Source of the DNA: Azospirillum cavernae
GTDB lineage: Bacteria > Pseudomonadota > Alphaproteobacteria > Azospirillales > Azospirillaceae
Assembly: GCF_003590795.1 (NCBI RefSeq)
Contig: NZ_QYUL01000002.1
Coordinates: forward strand, 799,001 to 863,000
Direction of reading: 5' to 3'
DNA: 64,000 nt
Part shown: positions 59,460 through 64,000 of the stretch, piece by piece
Position numbering within the stretch: position 1 is the first letter of the stretch
Layout of the letters: each line of letters begins with the position of its first letter
Made by a program: the position numbers and the translations under genes
Notes under the pieces: generated by a model
Told to the model about the DNA's origin: nothing
Seen by the model: the letters and a program-made list of their open reading frames with translations, nothing else
The model's database searches: none

Positions 59460-60387
59460 GCGCAAGGGCGAGCCGATCCATGGCTGGATCGTGCTCGACA
59501 AGCCCGAAGGCATCAGCTCGACTCAGGCGTTGTCCAAGGTGCGGCGCCTGTTGAACGCGGAAAAGGCCGGTCACGGCGGCACGCTCGACCCGCTGGCCAC
59601 CGGCATTCTGCCCATCGCGCTGGGCGAGGCGACCAAAACCGTCTCCTACGCGATGGACGGGGCCAAGACCTACCGCTTTTCCGTGCGCTGGGGCGAACGC
59701 ACCAGCACCGACGACCGCGAAGGCGAGGTGATCGACCGTTCGACCCTGCGCCCGACCGTCGCGGCGATCAACGCCGCCCTGCCCGCCTTTTTGGGCGAGA
59801 TCGACCAGGTGCCGCCGCAATATTGCGCCATCAAGATCGACGGCGAGCGCGCCTATGACATCGCGCGCGAGGGCGACGTGGTGGATTTGGCGTCGCGCCG
59901 GGTGCGCATCGACCGCTTCGTTCTGGTCGAGATCATCGACGACGACCACGCGCTGTTCGAGGTCGATTGCGGCAAGGGCACCTATGTGCGCTCGCTGGCC
60001 CGCGATCTGGCCGAAGCCTTGGGCACGGTCGGCCATGTGGCGCTGTTGCGCCGTTTGCGCGTCGGCCCCTTCACCCTGGACAACGCGATTTCCCTGGACG
60101 AATTGGCGGGCTTGGAGCAAGGTGCCGCCGTCGAACGACTTCTGTTGCCGATCGAGACCGCGCTGGACGACATCCCGGCGCTGGCCCTGACCGAAGCGGA
60201 AGCGCACCGACTGAGACACGGCCAGACGGTGGCTCTCCTCACCCGACAAGACCGCGAACGCCTTGAGGCGCTTCGCGGGGCTGTTGGTGGGGATGGCGTC
60301 GTCATTGCGCTTTTCGGCGGAAAGCCGGTGGCGTTGGCGCGGGTCGAGGGGGCGGAGGTCCGTCCGGTGCGCGTGCTCAACCTCTGA
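59449..60387 (+). CDS. truB: tRNA pseudouridine55 synthase
   Basis: TruB makes pseudouridine 55 in the tRNA T loop. The 312-aa protein begins at GTG inside rbfA: VARKRKGEPIHGWIVLDKPE, then GGTLDPLATGILPIALGEAT with the catalytic aspartate. TYRFSVRWGERTSTDDREGE, QVPPQYCAIKIDGERAYDIA and CGKGTYVRSLARDLAEALGT follow. The C-terminal part with RHGQTV and RVLNL is the short PUA-like tail. rpsO begins 17 bp downstream. Confidence 0.97.
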   Translation: MARKRKGEPIHGWIVLDKPEGISSTQALSKVRRLLNAEKAGHGGTLDPLATGILPIALGEATKTVSYAMDGAKTYRFSVRWGERTSTDDREGEVIDRSTLRPTVAAINAALPAFLGEIDQVPPQYCAIKIDGERAYDIAREGDVVDLASRRVRIDRFVLVEIIDDDHALFEVDCGKGTYVRSLARDLAEALGTVGHVALLRRLRVGPFTLDNAISLDELAGLEQGAAVERLLLPIETALDDIPALALTEAEAHRLRHGQTVALLTRQDRERLEALRGAVGGDGVVIALFGGKPVALARVEGAEVRPVRVLNL

Positions 60388-60404
60388 AAATTTAGGAGAC
60401 CCCG

Positions 60405-60674
60405 ATGTCGATTACGCCCGAGCGCAAGCAAGAGCTGATCAAGGAATATTCGCGCGGTGAAGCCGACACCGGCTCGCCCGAGGTCCAGGTTTCGATCCTG
60501 ACCGAGCGGATCAGCAACCTGACCGAACATTTGAAGGGCCACAAGAAGGACTTCCACTCCCGCCGTGGTCTTCTGGTGATGGTTGGTCAGCGTCGTCGTC
60601 TTCTTGATTATCTCAAGAAGAAGGACCAATCCCGTTACGCCACGCTCATCGAGCGTCTGGGCCTGCGTCGCTGA
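60405..60674 (+). CDS. rpsO: 30S ribosomal protein S15
   Basis: The 89-aa protein is the standard S15: [60 protein letters not shown] and [25 protein letters not shown] lies 8 bp before the ATG. It binds 16S rRNA helices 20-22 and, in other bacteria, represses its own mRNA. A strong terminator lies in the gap to pnp. Confidence 0.98.
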   Translation: MSITPERKQELIKEYSRGEADTGSPEVQVSILTERISNLTEHLKGHKKDFHSRRGLLVMVGQRRRLLDYLKKKDQSRYATLIERLGLRR

Positions 60675-60985
60675 TCGACGCGCCGTCCAGCCTGTGACCG
60701 GATACGACGCCCTGACCAGCCATCGCCTCGCCGCGCCTTCGGGTTCCGGCGGGCGCGGTGCGCCGGTTGGGGCGTCGCGCGTTTTGGGAAGCGTGCATTT
60801 TTTTGTGTCATTGGTGTTTAGAGCTTTGTGAGGAACAGGCCGGCCCGATGCCTCGGGAACCGGCCTTTTTCACGCCAATTCTCTGATGTTTCGACGATAA
60901 TTTCTCTGCGGGGCCTTACGACTGGCGGCCCTGGCTCTGGGCGGCAATCCGGCCGTCTCGGGTGTCGGATGGAAGGAAAGACTCA
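60675..60985. other. 311-bp gap between rpsO and pnp
   Basis: It holds the rpsO terminator (60837-60870), preceded by a T-rich stretch (60798-60805). The region 60871-60985 should contain the pnp promoter and leader; GATAAT at 60896-60901 could be a -10, but no good -35 is seen. No gene is supported. Confidence 0.55.
60837..60870 (+). terminator. Intrinsic terminator after rpsO
   Basis: AGGCCGG-CCCGA (60837-60848) pairs with TCGGG-AA-CCGGCCT (60853-60866), 12 pairs with two bulged A, followed by TTTT. It ends the truB-rpsO transcript before pnp. Confidence 0.85.
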
Positions 60986-63097
60986 ATGTTTACTGTGCAT
61001 CGTAAAGAAATCGAATGGGGCGGCCGCAAGCTGGTCATGGAGACGGGCAAGATCGCTCGTCAGGCCAATGGCGCCGTGCTGGTGACGTATGGCGACACCA
61101 CCGTCCTGTGCACCGCCGTCGCCGCCAAGGCGCCGAAGCCGGGCATCGATTTCTTCCCGCTGACGGTCAATTATCAGGAAAAGGCGTTTGCCGCTGGCAA
61201 GATCCCCGGTGGGTTCTTCAAGCGCGAAGGCCGTCCGACGGAAAAGGAAACGCTGGTCAGCCGTCTGATCGACCGGCCGATTCGTCCGCTGTTCGCCGAG
61301 GGTTTCCGCAACGAAACCCAGGTGGTTTGCACCGTTCTCAGCCATGATCTGGAAAATGATCCCGACATCGTCGCGATGGTCGGCGCGTCCGCCGCGCTGA
61401 CGATTTCGGGCATTCCGTTCCTCGGCCCGATTGGCGCGGCGCGCGTTGGTTACAAGAATGGCCAGTACATTCTGAACCCGACCGCCGACGAGATCGCCGA
61501 CACCGACCTGAACCTCGTCGTCGCCGGCACCACCGAAGGCGTGCTGATGGTCGAGTCGGAAGCCAAGGAGCTGACCGAAGAGGTCATGCTCGGCGCCGTC
61601 ATGTTCGGCCACAGCCATTTCCAGCCGATCATCGAGGCGATCATCGACCTCGCCGAGTTGGCGGCGAAGGAGCCGTGGGATCTGCCCGCGTCGGCCTATG
61701 ACCGCAAGGCGCTGAAAGCCCGTCTGCGCGACACCGTCGGCGCCGCCGTCGAGGCCGCCTACACGGAAACGGTCAAGCAGTCGCGCTATGAAAAGGTCGG
61801 CGCCGCCAAGGCGAAGGCCCTGGAGACGCTGGCGGGCGAGTATGAAGCCCAGCAGATCGGCGTCGAGTTCAAGGAGCTTGAGGCCGACATCCTGCGCGGC
61901 GCGGTTCTGAAGACCGGCCGCCGCATCGATGGCCGCGACACCAAGACCGTCCGCCCGATCGTCTCGGAAGTCGGCGTTCTGCCGCGCGCCCATGGCTCGG
62001 CCCTGTTCACCCGTGGCGAAACCCAGGCGCTGGTCGTGACCACGCTCGGCACCAGCCAGGACGAGCAGATCATCGACGCGCTGGAAGGCGAATACCGCGA
62101 ACATTTCATGCTGCACTACAACTTCCCTCCGTATTCGGTGGGTGAAGCGGGCCGCATGGGATCGCCGGGTCGTCGTGAAATCGGTCACGGCAAGCTGGCG
62201 TGGCGCGCCATCCATCCCCTGCTGCCGAAGAAGGAAGATTTCCCCTACACCCTGCGTGTGGTGTCGGAAGTCACCGAGTCGAACGGCTCCTCCTCGATGG
62301 CCACCGTTTGCGGCACCTCGCTGTCGCTGATGGACGCGGGCGCGCCGCTGCTGCGTCCGGTGGCGGGCATCGCCATGGGCCTCATCAAGGAAGACCACGC
62401 CTTCGCGGTTCTGTCGGACATTCTGGGTGACGAAGATCACCTGGGCGACATGGACTTCAAGGTGGCGGGCACCGAGGTCGGCATCACCGCGTTGCAGATG
62501 GACATCAAGATCACCTCGATCACCGAGGAGATCATGAAGATCGCTCTGGGGCAGGCCAAGGACGGCCGCCTGCACATTCTCGACGAAATGTCCAAGGCGC
62601 TGACCGGCGCCCGCGACGGCGTCAACGAGAACGCCCCGCGCATCACCGTCATCAACATCCCCAAGGAAAAGATCCGCGACGTGATCGGTTCCGGCGGCAA
62701 GGTGATCCGCGAGATCGTCGAGCAGACCGGCGCCAAGATCGACATCGACGATGACGGCACCGTCAAGGTGTCGGCGGTTGACCAGAAGAAGGCCGAAGCG
62801 GCCATCGAATGGATCAAGGGCATCGTCGCTGAGCCGGAAATGAACGTCGTCTACATCGGCAAGGTCGTGAAGGTCGTCGATTTCGGCGCCTTCGTGAACT
62901 TCCTGGGTTCGCGCGACGGCCTCGTCCACATCTCGGAACTGTCGCCGCAGCGCGTCGCCAAGGTGTCGGACGTCGTGTCGCAGGGCGACGCGGTGAAGGT
63001 CAAGGTCATCGGCTTCGACGATCGCGGCAAGGTCAAGCTGTCGATGAAGCAGGTCGATCAAGTCACCGGCGAAGACCTGACCAAGAAGGCGGAGTGA
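60986..63097 (+). CDS. pnp: Polyribonucleotide nucleotidyltransferase (PNPase)
   Basis: PNPase is a phosphorolytic 3'-5' exoribonuclease and degradosome part. The 703-aa protein starts [20 protein letters not shown], with GGAAGG at ribosome-binding distance. It has two RNase PH domains (about 10-140 and 320-455; [40 protein letters not shown]), a central helical part, a KH domain ([20 protein letters not shown]) and an S1 domain ([20 protein letters not shown]). The length is normal. A double hairpin follows. Confidence 0.98.
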   Translation: MFTVHRKEIEWGGRKLVMETGKIARQANGAVLVTYGDTTVLCTAVAAKAPKPGIDFFPLTVNYQEKAFAAGKIPGGFFKREGRPTEKETLVSRLIDRPIRPLFAEGFRNETQVVCTVLSHDLENDPDIVAMVGASAALTISGIPFLGPIGAARVGYKNGQYILNPTADEIADTDLNLVVAGTTEGVLMVESEAKELTEEVMLGAVMFGHSHFQPIIEAIIDLAELAAKEPWDLPASAYDRKALKARLRDTVGAAVEAAYTETVKQSRYEKVGAAKAKALETLAGEYEAQQIGVEFKELEADILRGAVLKTGRRIDGRDTKTVRPIVSEVGVLPRAHGSALFTRGETQALVVTTLGTSQDEQIIDALEGEYREHFMLHYNFPPYSVGEAGRMGSPGRREIGHGKLAWRAIHPLLPKKEDFPYTLRVVSEVTESNGSSSMATVCGTSLSLMDAGAPLLRPVAGIAMGLIKEDHAFAVLSDILGDEDHLGDMDFKVAGTEVGITALQMDIKITSITEEIMKIALGQAKDGRLHILDEMSKALTGARDGVNENAPRITVINIPKEKIRDVIGSGGKVIREIVEQTGAKIDIDDDGTVKVSAVDQKKAEAAIEWIKGIVAEPEMNVVYIGKVVKVVDFGAFVNFLGSRDGLVHISELSPQRVAKVSDVVSQGDAVKVKVIGFDDRGKVKLSMKQVDQVTGEDLTKKAE

Positions 63098-63118
63098 TCC
63101 GCTGACGGGTCTGGGCCT

Positions 63119-63184
63119 GGGGGCTTCGGCCCCCGCGCTCACGGGTTTTGGAAAGGGCGCCTCCCTCGCGGGAGGCGCCCTTTT
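63119..63184 (+). terminator. Double hairpin terminator after pnp
   Basis: The first hairpin, GGGGGC-TTCG-GCCCCC (63119-63134), lacks a T-tract. The second, AAAGGGCGCCTCCC-TCGC-GGGAGGCGCCCTTT (63152-63183), has a perfect 14-bp stem and ends in TTTT. It lies 22 bp after the pnp stop. Confidence 0.88.
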
Positions 63185-63291
63185 CCGTTTGGCCGCTTGG
63201 CGTTAATCAGTGTTTCACAGTGCCGAACATAGATTTGACTGGGTGTTTCGGCGCCATGTGATCGGGGTATTTTTTCGGGGCGGGCGGGCTG

Positions 63292-64000
63292 ATGATGATC
63301 CGAATCCTGGTGATCCTGCTGCTGTCCCTGTGCGTGGTGACAAGCGGCTCCGCCGGAACGCTGGACCGGGTGCGTCAGGCGGGCGTCTTGCGCTGTGGCG
63401 TGGCGTCCAGCGGCTTGGGCTTGTCGACGATGGACGAGTCTGGGGTGTGGCGGGGCTTTTTCCCCGACATGTGCCGCGCCGTGGCCGTCGCCACGCTGGG
63501 CAAGGCCGAGGCCGTGGCCTTTGTCGAGGTTGGCGCGGAGAATCGCTTCGCAGTCTTGCGCGACCTTGCCGTCGATGTGGTGATGGACGCGACCACCTGG
63601 ACCCAGGAACGCGAGCGCGGCCAGGGAGTCGCCTTTCCCGTCGTCTATCTGTTCGATGGTCAGGCCCTGATGGTTCACCGCTCGCTGAAAATCGCGACGC
63701 TGGCCCAAGCCGGGGCGGCGAGCGTGTGCGTGGTCGATGGGACCATGGCGGCGAGCAGCCTGGAAAGCTGGATCAGCCGCAACGGCGCCCGGCTGGTCGT
63801 CAAGCGGGCGCGCTCCACCGAAGGGGCGCTGGGCGCCTTCTTCAACCATCATTGCGACCTTTACAGCGGCCATCGCCTCGCCCTGCACGGCCAGCGGGCG
63901 CAAAACGCGCCGAACGCCGGGGATTACCTGATTTTGCCCGACGTCATCGCGCGGGAACCGCTGGCCCCCATGGTGCGGAGCGATGATCCGGGATGGGAGG
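63292..64000 (+). CDS. Periplasmic amino-acid-binding protein, ABC transporter family 3, 3' end outside window
   Basis: The open frame runs to the window end (236 codons). It has a signal peptide (MMIRILVILLLSLCVVTSGS) and then TLDRVRQAGVLRCGVASSGL, GVWRGFFPDMCRAVAVATLG, AENRFAVLRDLAVDVVMDAT and VYLFDGQALMVHRSLKI. These are motifs of the SBP_bac_3 family, nearest the general L-amino-acid-binding protein AapJ, though GLSTMDESG differs from the usual GFS. It could instead be a periplasmic sensor without transporter. Downstream genes are not visible. Confidence 0.8.
   Translation, partial: MMIRILVILLLSLCVVTSGSAGTLDRVRQAGVLRCGVASSGLGLSTMDESGVWRGFFPDMCRAVAVATLGKAEAVAFVEVGAENRFAVLRDLAVDVVMDATTWTQERERGQGVAFPVVYLFDGQALMVHRSLKIATLAQAGAASVCVVDGTMAASSLESWISRNGARLVVKRARSTEGALGAFFNHHCDLYSGHRLALHGQRAQNAPNAGDYLILPDVIAREPLAPMVRSDDPGWE

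Noticed and set aside
63210..63986. 258-codon frame at the right end
   Set aside because: The overlapping frame from 63292 encodes a signal peptide and SBP_bac_3 motifs; this one is Arg/Gly-rich and lacks them.

Overview
This is a contiguous, gene-dense, GC-rich chromosomal segment from an alphaproteobacterium, most likely in the Rhodospirillales (the Azospirillum/Magnetospirillum/Rhodospirillum neighbourhood). The evidence is gene order and protein style: ppsR-maf-aroE-coaE-dnaQ, mnmE-mnmG-rsmG-parA-parB, rph-rdgB-hemW, pstSCAB-phoB with a DUF3333 PstA, miaB-phoH-ybeY-corC-lnt-xre-metK-trmB, and rimP-nusA-ylxR-infB-rbfA-truB-rpsO-pnp. These are housekeeping clusters. I see no rRNA, tRNA, prophage, insertion sequence or CRISPR array.

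Layout. 0-3 kb: end of ppsR, then maf, aroE, coaE and dnaQ. 3-10.4 kb: a LysE-type exporter divergent from a LysR regulator, a quinone oxidoreductase, ogt, a DUF255 thioredoxin-like protein, a DUF6489/ferredoxin pair and mnmE. 10.4-10.7 kb: a perfect parS site followed by a 117-bp folded repeat element. 10.7-15 kb: mnmG, rsmG, parA, parB. 15-19.3 kb (minus strand): folA, hemW, rdgB, rph and an MFS transporter. 19.7-29.3 kb: maeB, then the phosphate regulon phoR-pstSCAB-phoB behind a multi-unit PHO box. 29.5-36.3 kb (minus strand): a SAM-hydrolase family protein and the cytochrome c maturation operon ccmCDEFGHI. 36.5-42.4 kb: VOC and EVE proteins, an AT-richer membrane protein gene that looks acquired, a WYL regulator, ybaK, folE and apaG. 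42.4-50.8 kb: a GNAT enzyme, miaB, phoH, ybeY, corC/tlyC, lnt, an XRE regulator and metK. 50.9-63.1 kb: trmB, an ABM protein, then the transcription/translation cluster rimP to pnp with a VapBC-type toxin-antitoxin pair inserted after infB. The window ends inside an amino-acid-binding periplasmic protein gene.

How the parts relate. The parAB locus and five parS or parS-like palindromes (1.3-45.7 kb) mark this as the origin-proximal centromere domain. Four of the five sites lie inside coding genes, and in all four the palindrome is read in the same frame, giving a Val-Ser-Arg-Glu peptide in otherwise unrelated proteins. MnmE and MnmG form one tRNA-modifying complex. PhoR, PhoB and the Pst transporter form one phosphate-sensing system, but no phoU lies in the cluster. 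The Ccm proteins form the haem-ligation branch for c-type cytochromes, without ccmAB next to them.

The main non-genic signals are the parS set, the 117-bp element at 10.5 kb, a five-unit REP-like family (19.4, 28.5, 29.4 twice and 40.1 kb), a rimP-leader-type attenuator, a possible attenuator before miaB, an 18-bp two-part hairpin between pstS and pstC, and several intrinsic terminators. I found no clearly new multi-gene system. The most unusual observations are the coding-embedded parS sites and the 117-bp element.
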